From: Syntrophaceae bacterium UBA2208
GTDB taxonomy: Bacteria > Desulfobacterota > BSN033 > UBA1163
Length of the DNA: 15,224 bases
Reading direction: 5' to 3'
Assembly (NCBI GenBank): GCA_002327885.1
Contig: DCUS01000189.1
Location: 1 to 15,224, forward strand
Under the pieces are notes generated by a model, which was not told the origin of the DNA, did not search any database, and was given only the letters and a program-made list of their open reading frames with translations. The first letter of the stretch is position 1. Each line of letters opens with the position of its first letter. Of the stretch, positions 6,253 to 13,242 are shown in pieces. The position numbers and the translations under genes are program-made.

Positions 6253-6270
6253 GGGGTAAGGTGTAAAATC
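6233..6270. repeat. Short degenerate tandem repeat at the pdhA 3' end
   Basis: Units of the form cgtaagg / cgtaaat are repeated about five times, beginning inside the last codons of E1-alpha and continuing into the spacer. Such cgtaagg tracts look like a dispersed intergenic repeat rather than a gene. Confidence 0.45.
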
Positions 6271-6317
6271 TAAAACCGTAAATCTGAAATCCGCAATTCG
6301 TTGAAGAGGTTCTACCG

Positions 6318-7295
6318 ATGGCTAAATTGAATATGGTTGAAGCAATCAATCTTGCCCTTCGAGAGGAGATGGAAAGGGACAGTCGGGTGGTTGTTTTGGG
6401 TGAGGATGTGGGAAGAGAGGGGGGCGTCTTTCGTGTGACAGATGGACTCCAGGAAAAATTTGGTGCGGACCGGGTTATTGATACACCGTTAGCGGAGTCA
6501 GGGATTGTAGGGACAGCCCTTGGAATGGCCATTTATGGAATTCGTCCGGTAGCAGAAATTCAATTTGACGGTTTTCTTTATCCCTGCCTTGATCAGATCA
6601 CCAACCATATCGGCCGGATGCGAAACCGGTCCAGGGGCAGATTCACCTGCCCTTTAGTCATCAGGGTTCCTTATGGGGGCGGAATCCATGCACCCGAGCA
6701 TCACTCCGAAAGTCCAGAAGCTATTTTAGCTCATACTCCCGGGATAAAAGTTGTTATCCCTTCGACTCCCTACGAAGCCAAAGGACTGTTGCTCTCTTCC
6801 ATTCGAGATCCTGACCCTGTGCTCTTTCTGGAACCCAAACGCATCTACCGGGCGATTCGCGAGGAGGTTCCCGAAGGGGACGACACCATTCCACTTGGCA
6901 AGGCAAGAATTGTTCGAGAGGGAAAGGATGTGACCATTATAGCCTGGGGGGCAATGGTTCGTGAAGCATTGAATGCGGTAGAGCAGTTGAAAGGGGATCA
7001 AACGGAAGCCGAAATCATTGATCTCAGAACCATCTCACCCATGGATGTCGGAGCTATTATCACTTCGATCCGGAAGACAGGGAGAGGAGTTATTGTTCAC
7101 GAGGCGCCGAAAACTTGTGGGTTGGGTGCGGAGATCATTGCGCTCATCAATGAAAAAGCACTTCTTTCTCTTCAGGCACCCATTGAAAGGGTGACAGGGT
7201 TTGATATTCCTGTTCCCCTGCTGAAATCAGAGCACTATTATCTTCCCAATCCCGAAAGGATTGTGATGGCCGTTAGGAAGGTGATAAGTTTTTAA
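6318..7295 (+). CDS. pdhB: Pyruvate (2-oxoacid) dehydrogenase E1 beta subunit
   Basis: Partner of E1-alpha; together they bind ThDP at the subunit interface. It is 325 aa, normal for the family. It starts MAKLNMVEAINLAL and shows LGEDVGREGGVFRVTDGL (28-44). Next is DTPLAESGIVG with Glu60 at the ThDP-contact position, then the RVPYGGGIHAPEHHSESPEA region around residues 115-135. A C-terminal transketolase-like domain (GKARIVREGKDVTIIAWGAMV onwards) follows. AAGAGG lies about 8 nt before the ATG. It is separated from pdhA by 65 nt of repeat-containing spacer but clearly belongs to the same unit. Substrate is shared with E1-alpha and is most likely pyruvate. Confidence 0.92.
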   Translation: MAKLNMVEAINLALREEMERDSRVVVLGEDVGREGGVFRVTDGLQEKFGADRVIDTPLAESGIVGTALGMAIYGIRPVAEIQFDGFLYPCLDQITNHIGRMRNRSRGRFTCPLVIRVPYGGGIHAPEHHSESPEAILAHTPGIKVVIPSTPYEAKGLLLSSIRDPDPVLFLEPKRIYRAIREEVPEGDDTIPLGKARIVREGKDVTIIAWGAMVREALNAVEQLKGDQTEAEIIDLRTISPMDVGAIITSIRKTGRGVIVHEAPKTCGLGAEIIALINEKALLSLQAPIERVTGFDIPVPLLKSEHYYLPNPERIVMAVRKVISF

Positions 7296-7309
7296 TGAAA
7301 TAATTTAAA

Positions 7310-7420
7310 ATTACAAAATACAAAGTTCAAATGAATGTCAAAATTCAAAATTTTAACCTTTTGAAATTTGAGTTTTGGATTTGATTTGGCATTTGAGCTT
7401 TGACATTTGACCTTACTTTT
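7310..7420. repeat. Long imperfect inverted repeat between pdhB and the E2 gene
   Basis: CAAAGTTCAAATG near 7320 is mirrored by CATTTGAGCTTTG near 7390, with AATGTC/GACATT and TTCAAAATTTT/TTTTGAAATTTGA also facing each other. The spacer could fold into one large AT-rich hairpin just before the E2 ribosome-binding site. It has the same composition and unit style as the spacer at 5064-5157. Confidence 0.5.
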
Positions 7421-7433
7421 TAGGAGGAAATCG

Positions 7434-8690
7434 ATGGCATTCGAATTCAAATTTCCTGATATCGGAGAAGGTTTGACCGAAGGCGAGATTGTACGGTGGT
7501 TGGTTAAAGAAGGAGATGAGATCAAGGAAGGACAGCCTCTTGTCGAAGTGGAAACGGATAAAGCCCTTGCGGAGATTCCTTCTCCAAAAACCGGGGTTAT
7601 TTTAAAGATATTAGCTAAAGAGAAGGAGATTGTGAAAGTGGGTCAGGTGATTGTGATTTTCGGAGAGAAGGGAGAAACATTGGCGGCCCTGCCGCCCAGA
7701 CCGAAATCAGTGGGTGTTGTGGGTGAACTGGAAGAGGCCCCCGAGGAAGCCCCTGCGGCTGTAGCGAAGGCCGGATCAATTAAGCCTGCCTTGGTCGGTG
7801 AGCATGCTCTGGCTACACCGGCTGTTCGCGCTCTGGCAAAAGAATTGGGCGTTGATATTAATAAACTGCAAGGCACGGGACCTGAAAGCAGGGTTTTGGA
7901 AAAGGATGTGAGGCAGTTCGTAGAGGGCAAAGAAAAACCGGTTGAAGAGGCAAGGGAACCTGCGAAGGTCAAAAAATATGATCTTTATGGATATGTGGAA
8001 CGTGTTCCATTGAAGGGAGTGAGGCGATCCATTGCAAAGGCCATGGTGAAATCAAAATATACGGCGCCTCATGTGACGGCCATGGATGAGGCAGATGTGA
8101 CGGCGCTTTGGAAGATCAGGGAGAAGGAAAAAAGGGCAGCGGAAAAGAAGGGGATCAAACTGACCATCTTGCCTTTTATTATCAAGGCCGTGATCGCTGG
8201 CCTGAGTGAGCATCGCTATCTCAACGCTTCATTAGATGATGAAAATGAGGAGATCATCCTGAAAAAATATTTTAACATTGGCGTCGCCACCGATACGAAC
8301 GAAGGCCTGATGGTTCCCGTGGTAAAAAATGCAAAAGATAAGTCCATCCTCCAGTTGGCCCAGGAGTTGACCCAATTGGCTGAAAAGGCGAGGAACCGCA
8401 CCATTGATCTCGCTGATCTAAAGGGAGGGACCTTTACCATCTCCAACTACGGCGCATTGGGGGGAATTTATGCCACTCCGATCATCAATTATCCGGAAGT
8501 GGCAATTCTGGGCGTTGGAAAAATCAAAGATACACCAGTGGTAAGAAATGGGAAGTTAGTAATTCGAAAAATTCTAAGTTTAGCCCTTTCCTTTGATCAT
8601 CGGGTGGTCGACGGCGGAGAGGGAGCACGATTTCTCAATACGGTGATCGCCCGCCTTGAAGACCCGGATCTGATTCTTTTGGAAACCTGA
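7434..8690 (+). CDS. pdhC: Dihydrolipoamide acyltransferase E2 component of 2-oxoacid dehydrogenase
   Basis: Core of the complex: carries the acyl group on lipoate and transfers it to CoA. It is 418 aa with one lipoyl domain (1-78, DIGEG at 9-13, lipoylated Lys43 in ETDKA). An Ala/Pro/Glu linker follows, then the E1/E3-binding domain at 126-163 (ATPAVRALAKELGVD, GPESRVLEKDV). The catalytic domain spans about 188-418 and ends with DHRVVDG at 388-394 (His389, Asp393). The ATG at 7434 has AGGAGG about 6 nt upstream. A longer in-frame start at 7407 has no such site. The E3-binding domain implies a lipoamide dehydrogenase encoded elsewhere, since none follows. The gene converges with the RodZ-like gene. 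An E2 of a branched-chain complex is the alternative. Confidence 0.92.
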   Translation: MAFEFKFPDIGEGLTEGEIVRWLVKEGDEIKEGQPLVEVETDKALAEIPSPKTGVILKILAKEKEIVKVGQVIVIFGEKGETLAALPPRPKSVGVVGELEEAPEEAPAAVAKAGSIKPALVGEHALATPAVRALAKELGVDINKLQGTGPESRVLEKDVRQFVEGKEKPVEEAREPAKVKKYDLYGYVERVPLKGVRRSIAKAMVKSKYTAPHVTAMDEADVTALWKIREKEKRAAEKKGIKLTILPFIIKAVIAGLSEHRYLNASLDDENEEIILKKYFNIGVATDTNEGLMVPVVKNAKDKSILQLAQELTQLAEKARNRTIDLADLKGGTFTISNYGALGGIYATPIINYPEVAILGVGKIKDTPVVRNGKLVIRKILSLALSFDHRVVDGGEGARFLNTVIARLEDPDLILLET

Positions 8691-8743
8691 ACGCCTTTGC
8701 TCATTATTCATCATCATGGCGGGGTTACCGGTTCCCAACGTTT

Positions 8744-9298
8744 TTATTGCGTTACTTCAACCGGGGGTTTTAATTTCTCGGGTCCCGGGATGTCTATTTT
8801 TTGATCCGGGAGGATGGTTTGGACCCCCGTCTGTTGATGGATGGTAGAAGCAGGGGAGACAGGGAACAACCGGGTAGTGTTGGCCTTCTTTTCGGTGAGA
8901 TGATAAACGGGATAGGAGATGTAAAGGACTACAAGGAGAATGAACGCAAAGATTAAAGATAAAATAAACCATGGTCGCGCATTTTTCCGCGGAGGCAGAA
9001 CTGGCTGCGGGAGATCAACCGGCTCGGGAGGAATCAGACTATTTAGAAAATTTTCATATTGGAGAATTATATCATTTGGATTAAGGGAAAGATATTTGGC
9101 GTAACCTTTCAGGTAACCTTTCACGTAAAGAGTATGGGGGAGAAACTCATATCTGTCTTCTTCAATGGCCTTGAGGTAGCACTCTTTTATTTTGGTGGAA
9201 TTAGAAATATCCTCCAGTGGGATGCTCCGCGCCTCTCTTTCCTTTTTCAAAAAATTTCCCGGAGACTTCATCCTGGTTTCAACTGAAAGAATGTCCAT
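8744..9298 (-). CDS. Short RodZ-like membrane protein with N-terminal HTH
   Basis: A 184-aa bitopic protein. Residues about 15-75 form the HTH_25 domain of RodZ-type cytoskeletal proteins (FLKKEREARSIPLEDISNST, then YVKGYLKGYAKYLSL). A basic-Pro linker comes next, then one membrane segment at about 110-128 (FILSLIFAFILLVVLYIS). A short Pro/Thr-rich periplasmic tail of ~55 residues ends the protein. The usual C-terminal periplasmic beta domain of RodZ is absent. RodZ links MreB to the membrane and cell-shape control, but for this shortened form the role is inferred only. Start choice is open: ATG 9298 and ATG 9271 both lack a strong ribosome-binding site, and 9271 begins just before the conserved part. 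A consensus sigma-54 promoter lies upstream at 9367-9382. Confidence 0.75.
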   Translation of the reverse strand: MDILSVETRMKSPGNFLKKEREARSIPLEDISNSTKIKECYLKAIEEDRYEFLPHTLYVKGYLKGYAKYLSLNPNDIILQYENFLNSLIPPEPVDLPQPVLPPRKNARPWFILSLIFAFILLVVLYISYPVYHLTEKKANTTRLFPVSPASTIHQQTGVQTILPDQKIDIPGPEKLKPPVEVTQ

Positions 9299-9366
9299 CT
9301 TGTTATTCAGTAGGTTGCATTATTTAATCATTAATATTTACGTGATAAGTATTTATCTATCACAAG

Positions 9367-9382
9367 AGCAATTGTCGTGCCA
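9367..9382 (-). promoter_or_regulatory. Sigma-54 (RpoN) promoter, -24/-12 type
   Basis: On the minus strand the sequence reads TGGCACG-ACAA-TTGCT (9382 to 9367), a full match to the sigma-54 consensus TGGCACG-N4-TTGCW including the invariant GG and GC. Transcription would start near 9355 and run into the RodZ-like gene with a leader of about 57-85 nt. An enhancer-binding activator would be needed; I did not find its site. Confidence 0.75.
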
Positions 9383-9516
9383 AAGAATTATATTTATAGC
9401 TTATTGAAATGAAACAATATTTTGAAAAGAATGGGATGATTGGAAGAGGATTTGTGCCGAAAATTGACACTGAAGAGACATTTTGTTAGGCTGTCCTTAA
9501 CATCCATGTTTTTTAA

Positions 9517-9861
9517 AAGAGGTCACAGGTTGTAGTATTTGTCGATTCCGGTAAAGAGGGGGTTCCAATCTCAGGCGAAGATTTCGAGTATCTGAAAGTG
9601 ATTGGGGAGTTCATTGGGGCTGCCGTCGGTAAAGCCGAGCTATCAGAGCAACTGTTTGAATCTAACCGGAAGAAGGAAGCCATGGTTGAAGAAACTTCCC
9701 ATGCGTTTCGGAACCAAATCACAATCATCGGAACGATCTCCCGACGAATACCAGGATTGGCCAAGGATCCGGCTTTGGCCCAGGATGCCGAGATACTCTA
9801 TCAGGAGATAGAATCGCTGGAGTCCCATTTGGAGAGGTTTGAGAAGTATACAGAGGCTTAA
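9517..9861 (+). pseudogene. Remnant of a GAF-domain sensor histidine kinase
   Basis: The open frame after TAA 9514-9516 reads like the last strand and helix of a GAF domain (QVVVFVDSGKEGVPISGEDFEYLKVI). It then runs into a histidine-kinase dimerisation helix with a candidate phospho-acceptor His in EETSHAFRNQITIIG, and a coiled-coil helix ending at TAA 9859-9861. No ATPase (HATPase_c) domain follows, and no ATG/GTG/TTG with a ribosome-binding site precedes the GAF part. The first possible start is GTG 9598 within it. Two stops in the same frame lie just upstream (9487-9489 and 9514-9516). This looks like a gene truncated at both ends, left 22 nt before the PEP carboxykinase gene. A short expressed peptide is less likely. 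Confidence 0.6.
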
Positions 9862-9883
9862 TTGTATTAGGGGAGGCAACGAT

Positions 9884-11491
9884 ATGGACTCTGAAGGACA
9901 TTCCGTCCGCTACGGCATTGATCAACATGGGATAAAGAATGTTGGAAGGGTTTTTTGGACCCCTTCCACTCCTGTGCTTTATGAGGAGATTGTGAGAAGA
10001 AGGGAAGGGTTAATCTCTCACTTGGGGCCGATTGTTGTTCGGACGGGACATTATACCGGCCGCTCTCCCAACGACAAGCGAATTGTTCGGGAAGCCTCAA
10101 GCGAAGAGAAAATCTGGTGGGGATCCGTGAATGTTCCCATGGACCCAACCAAGTTTGATATGCTCCATTCGAGGTTACTCGCCTATCTACAAGGCAGAGA
10201 TCTTTTTATTCAGGATTGTTTTGTCGGAGCAGACCCTGCCCACCGGATTCCCATTCGCATCATCACGGAATATGCATGGCATAGCCTCTTTGCCAGAAAC
10301 ATGTTTATCCAGATCAAGGAGAGAAGCCAGCTGATTAGCCATATCCCTCAGTTCACGGTGATCAACACACCCAGATTCCATGCCCTTCCCGAGCTCGATG
10401 GAACCAATTCGGAATCATATATCATCGTCAATTTTGGCAAAAAACTGATCTTGATCGGCGGCACCAGTTATGCTGGAGAGATTAAGAAGTCTCTCTTCAC
10501 CCTACTCAATTACCTTTATCCGCAGAAAGAAATTTTGTCAATGCATTGTTCAGCCAATGTGGGTGCAAAGGGAGATGTCGCCATCTTTTTTGGCCTTTCG
10601 GGAACTGGAAAAACCGCGCTATCTGCAGACCCCGAAAGGCGGTTGATCGGAGATGATGAGCACGGTTGGAGTGATGAAGGGATCTTCAATGCTGAGGGCG
10701 GCTGTTATGCCAAGGTGATCCATCTTTCGAAGGAGGCAGAGCCCCAGATCTACGAGTGTACGCGACGATTCGGAACAATCCTCGAGAACGTTGCCATTGA
10801 TGTGGAAACCCGGCGTATTGACTTAAACGACGCCTCTTTGACTGAAAACACACGGGCAGGATACCCGATCAGCCATATTGAAAGTGCCATCCGATCCGGG
10901 ATGGGAAATCACCCAAGGAAAATCATCATGCTCACTTACGACGCTTTTGGCGTTCTTCCCCCGGTGGCAAAATTGACTTCCGAGCAAGCCATGTATCACT
11001 TTCTGACAGGTTATACCGCTAAGGTTGCCGGCACGGAGGGGGAAACGGGAGGGAAGCCTGAAAGCACCTTTAGCGCCTGCTTCGGAGCACCCTTCATGGC
11101 CCTCCCTCCAGCGGTCTATGCAAAGCTGCTGAGAGATAAGATCGATAAGCACAAGGTTAATTGCTGGCTGGTCAATACGGGGTTAAGCGGCGGATCGTTT
11201 GGGGTTGGAGAGCGGATTAAGATTGCCCACACTCGGGCCATGATCGGAGCAATTTTGAATAATTCCTTGAGCAACGTACCCACCCGGCTGGACCCGATTT
11301 TTAACCTTCACGTTCCCGTATCGTGCGAAGGAATATCTCATGAAATATTGAACCCCAGAAACACCTGGAGGAACCCAAGTGACTACGACAAGGTTGCGAT
11401 AGACCTGGCGTCCAAATTCAGCAAGAATTTTGAGAAATTTGCACCAGACGTTTCCCGTGAGGTTCGGGAAGCAGGCCCAAGGGCAAGATAG
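9884..11491 (+). CDS. pckA: Phosphoenolpyruvate carboxykinase (ATP)
   Basis: Converts oxaloacetate plus ATP to PEP and CO2 in gluconeogenesis (reversible; could also fix CO2). It is 535 aa, as expected for the ATP-dependent family. Motifs in order are substrate loop TGRSPNDK (58-65), GGTSYAGEIKKS (192-203) and HCSANVGAKGD (221-231). The P-loop GLSGTGKT (237-244), metal-binding DDEHGW (257-262) and ENTRAGYPI (321-329) complete the set. The ATG at 9884 has GGGGAGG 7 nt upstream. A longer in-frame start at 9839 lies inside the kinase remnant and lacks a site. No own promoter was recognised, and transcription may start within or before the remnant. The gene ends before minus-strand genes with no clear terminator. 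Confidence 0.95.
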   Translation: MDSEGHSVRYGIDQHGIKNVGRVFWTPSTPVLYEEIVRRREGLISHLGPIVVRTGHYTGRSPNDKRIVREASSEEKIWWGSVNVPMDPTKFDMLHSRLLAYLQGRDLFIQDCFVGADPAHRIPIRIITEYAWHSLFARNMFIQIKERSQLISHIPQFTVINTPRFHALPELDGTNSESYIIVNFGKKLILIGGTSYAGEIKKSLFTLLNYLYPQKEILSMHCSANVGAKGDVAIFFGLSGTGKTALSADPERRLIGDDEHGWSDEGIFNAEGGCYAKVIHLSKEAEPQIYECTRRFGTILENVAIDVETRRIDLNDASLTENTRAGYPISHIESAIRSGMGNHPRKIIMLTYDAFGVLPPVAKLTSEQAMYHFLTGYTAKVAGTEGETGGKPESTFSACFGAPFMALPPAVYAKLLRDKIDKHKVNCWLVNTGLSGGSFGVGERIKIAHTRAMIGAILNNSLSNVPTRLDPIFNLHVPVSCEGISHEILNPRNTWRNPSDYDKVAIDLASKFSKNFEKFAPDVSREVREAGPRAR

Positions 11492-11596
11492 AATCGAACG
11501 TAACCTTCATAGGACGACCCTAACCCTAAAATGATGCTATAGGAATGATATTGTTTTTAAAAATAGTTCTTCGTTTCACGGAGACAAGGCTGATTA

Positions 11597-12046
11597 TTAG
11601 AGATTGAGTAATTGGAAAAAAGTATCCCAATTAATAAATTGATATTTTAATGACAAATCTTTTTCCCTTATTTTGATCAGACCCATACGGTTCATGGCAA
11701 GGCCTGACTTTATATTTTTTAAGTCATCGCGAGAGACAAGAAATCCTAATGGGTGATTCTTGCTTTCAGGCTCTTTCAGGAGAATTACAACCCAATCCAT
11801 ATTTTCCGGGGAAATAAAATGAGAAATTTCTTGCCAGGGTGAAGGCATTTCGAAAAGCTCTTTGCCGTGGCTCGCATGAATGAATAAGAAATGAGTTTTA
11901 CTTTTAATGTAAAAACGGTAAAGCTGTGAATGTCTTCTTATTAATTTTAGGTCGAACTTAACCCTCTTTTGTCCTAAAGCAGTTTTTAAGTTGGATAAAA
12001 ATTCATTAGCTAATTCTTTAGAGGCTTCTGTGGGCACTTCTCTCAT
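11597..12046 (-). CDS. Uncharacterised protein, 149 aa
   Basis: No family recognised. It begins MREVPTEASKELANEFL and is rich in Lys, Ile, Leu and aromatic residues. Charged basic stretches (LKLIRRHSQLYRFYIKSKTH) alternate with short hydrophobic strands (DWVVILLKEP). No signal peptide or membrane segment is visible. The gene is more AT-rich than its neighbours. The ATG at 12046 has only a weak GACGGG in front and overlaps the end of the minus-strand ORF 12018-12200 by 29 nt in another frame. The two could be coupled genes, or one gene broken by a frameshift. It is isolated between pckA and the cold-shock gene, so context gives no function. Confidence 0.5.
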   Translation of the reverse strand: MREVPTEASKELANEFLSNLKTALGQKRVKFDLKLIRRHSQLYRFYIKSKTHFLFIHASHGKELFEMPSPWQEISHFISPENMDWVVILLKEPESKNHPLGFLVSRDDLKNIKSGLAMNRMGLIKIREKDLSLKYQFINWDTFFQLLNL

Positions 12047-12200
12047 CCCGTCTTAGTACCTGGTCGACCTTTTTGAAATAGCCATTTTTCTTAAGTAATA
12101 GGACCCTTTGAGAGCTACCGCATAGCGAACGGTAAGCGGTGGAATTGTCAGCAGAAATTAACCCGGCAATCCCTGCCAAGACATGCTTTAAGACCTCCAT
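12018..12200 (-). CDS. Small uncharacterised ORF, 60 aa, possibly the broken 5' end of the next gene
   Basis: MEVLKHVLAGIAGLISADNS opens the frame; the middle RVLLLKKNGYFKKVDQVLRRDE looks like a short helix-strand protein piece. No family recognised. Its last 29 nt overlap the start of the 149-aa gene in a different frame. Its final residues after RRDE may be out-of-frame sequence if a frameshift occurred near 12040. No good ribosome-binding site. It may be non-coding. Confidence 0.25.
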   Translation of the reverse strand: MEVLKHVLAGIAGLISADNSTAYRSLCGSSQRVLLLKKNGYFKKVDQVLRRDERSAHRSL

Positions 12201-12327
12201 CCCGTCAATTCGTTTTTCAAGAGAATCGACAACCGGGACTTTCCTTTAAGCCTGTCTCTTCGTAAAGGTAGGTTCTATTGAAAGATGGAAAATGGATGTC
12301 CAAACTTTTTTAAAGAAAGGGGAGGCA

Positions 12328-12356
12328 AGCCCTATGCTGGCTTCTCTTTGAGGGCT
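12328..12356 (-). terminator. Possible hairpin after the cold-shock gene
   Basis: AGCCCT and AGGGCT (12351-12356 and 12328-12333) form a perfect 6-bp stem with a 17-nt loop, 24 nt past the cold-shock stop codon. No clean T-run follows on the minus strand, so it may slow or end transcription but is not a textbook terminator. Confidence 0.3.
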
Positions 12357-12379
12357 CAGAAAATGTCTATTCGACTTAA

Positions 12380-12580
12380 TCAAACCACTCTTACGTCAGT
12401 GGCGTTAGGGCCTTTGGGGCCTTGGGCGGTTTCAAATTCAACCTCGTCACCCTCCTTCAAGGATTTGAACCCCTCCCCGGTGATTGCCGAGTGGTGAACA
12501 AACACATCTTTGCCTCCTTCCACTTCAATAAATCCAAAGCCCTTTTGATCGTTAAACCACTTCACCCGTCCTTTTGACAT
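12380..12580 (-). CDS. csp: Cold-shock domain protein (CspA family)
   Basis: A 66-aa single-stranded RNA/DNA-binding OB-fold protein that acts as RNA chaperone. It begins MSKGRVKWFNDQKGFGFIEV. RNP1 is KGFGFIEV (13-20) and RNP2 is VFVHHSAI (26-33), followed by the usual EGDEVEFE and GPxAxxV end. The ATG at 12580 is chosen because GGAGG sits 5 nt upstream; a start 12 nt earlier overlaps that site. Upstream lies a structured leader of about 200 nt with an intrinsic terminator and a sigma-70 promoter at 12787-12815. Expression is therefore probably controlled within the leader, by temperature or by Csp itself, as known for other csp genes. Confidence 0.95.
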   Translation of the reverse strand: MSKGRVKWFNDQKGFGFIEVEGGKDVFVHHSAITGEGFKSLKEGDEVEFETAQGPKGPNATDVRVV

Positions 12581-12610
12581 AATAACCTCCATTTGAACTT
12601 GAATTAAAAT

Positions 12611-12648
12611 AAAAAACCCGCCGAAGAGGGAAACTCACTCTTTGCGGG
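12611..12648 (-). terminator. Intrinsic terminator inside the csp leader
   Basis: Read on the minus strand, CCCGC-A-AAGAG, a 9-nt loop, then CTCTT-CG-GCGGG form a 5+5 bp stem. It is followed at once by TTTTTTATTTT. It lies about 30 nt upstream of the csp ATG and downstream of the csp promoter, so it would cut the csp transcript short unless the stem is prevented from forming. Confidence 0.65.
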
Positions 12649-12780
12649 CTTCCTTGTTTTTCGATGACCGTTTTGTCCAAAGAGCTTTTGCTCCTTGGTT
12701 TCTTATCATTTCTGCCTCAAAGGGTTAACCTTTTTGGCTCTTCTGATAAGATGACGGGTTTCGAAAAACCTCTATCACTT
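12611..12780 (-). promoter_or_regulatory. Structured csp leader with competing antiterminator pairing (attenuator candidate)
   Basis: In transcript order there are several elements. A GGTTT-UUCG-AAACC tetraloop hairpin lies at 12770-12757. A long-range 8-bp pair TCTTATCA/TGATAAGA (12751-12744 with 12708-12701) encloses AAAGG...CCTTT. A 9-bp hairpin CCAAGGAGC-AAAA-GCTCTTTGG follows (12698-12677), and then the terminator. The CTCTTTG in the 3' arm of the 9-bp hairpin is exactly complementary to CAAAGAG in the 5' arm of the terminator, giving mutually exclusive folds. The base pairing is seen directly; the regulatory role is inferred. Confidence 0.5.
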
Positions 12781-12786
12781 CATTCC

Positions 12787-12815
12787 TTTATAACACAACA
12801 AAGGGGTTTTAGCAA
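12787..12815 (-). promoter_or_regulatory. Sigma-70 type promoter of csp
   Basis: On the minus strand TTGCTA (12815-12810) and TATAAA (12792-12787) are separated by exactly 17 nt. Transcription would start near 12780, about 200 nt before the csp ATG. Confidence 0.55.
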
Positions 12816-13242
12816 GGCCGGGGTAGGTCTAAACAATACTTAGCCAAATCCAGTAACGGGCTTTTAAATAACCGGGGAAGTAGTCCCCCCCTCCCATTAG
12901 ATGGATTTTCTCTCTTTCACCCGGAAAACAGCAACTCTCATGTTGGGCTATCCCTCACCCTTTGCAAGTATAACAAATAACTCCTTCTCAACTATTCTTT
13001 TCCGGATTCCTTTTCAAGTTGCATTTTTTTGAAATTTTGTATAAATTCACTGAGAATGGAGGACGAAAACTTATCGTCCTTACCTCCAACATGAGGGGGT
13101 CATCACAGCGAATCATTTTTTCTACGAGATGTTCCATGTGAAGCCTAAAGAGACAGAGTGATGATTTGTCTACAGCACAGGCGACCAGGTGCAGTTGCTT
13201 TTCGGATCAACTTCTTTTACTTTGGTTTTAGGGAGGTGTTTC
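12816..13242. other. Intergenic region upstream of the SagB-type gene
   Basis: No gene is supported in these 427 bases. TTGCAT (13019-13024) and TATAAA (13040-13045) with a short 15-nt spacer could be a plus-strand promoter. Just after it a hairpin has stem GGACGA/TCGTCC (13061-13066 with 13074-13079), and GGA/TCC at 13058-13060 and 13085-13087 extend it past a bulge. The transcript would then have a ~190-nt leader before the next gene. Confidence 0.35.

Noticed and set aside
6233..6270. cgtaagg repeats as a possible CRISPR or iteron array
   Set aside because: Units are only ~7 nt, degenerate and without spacers; better explained as a dispersed low-complexity repeat.
7643..7972. 109-aa minus-strand ORF inside the E2 gene
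   Set aside because: Ser/Ala/Thr-rich mirror of the E2 Ala-Pro linker; typical shadow frame.
8710..8746. Palindromic ACCGGT region as a bidirectional terminator between E2 and the RodZ-like gene
   Set aside because: The arms do not form a proper stem with a loop, and the T-run is misplaced.
9409..9489. 26-codon ORF starting MKQYFEKNGM in the same frame as the kinase remnant
   Set aside because: Too short, no ribosome-binding site, no similarity to a GAF domain; its TAG at 9487 is not a likely recoding site because the frame hits another stop at 9514.
12285..12497. 70-aa plus-strand ORF opposite the csp 3' end
   Set aside because: Antisense to csp and its downstream hairpin, with no family signal.
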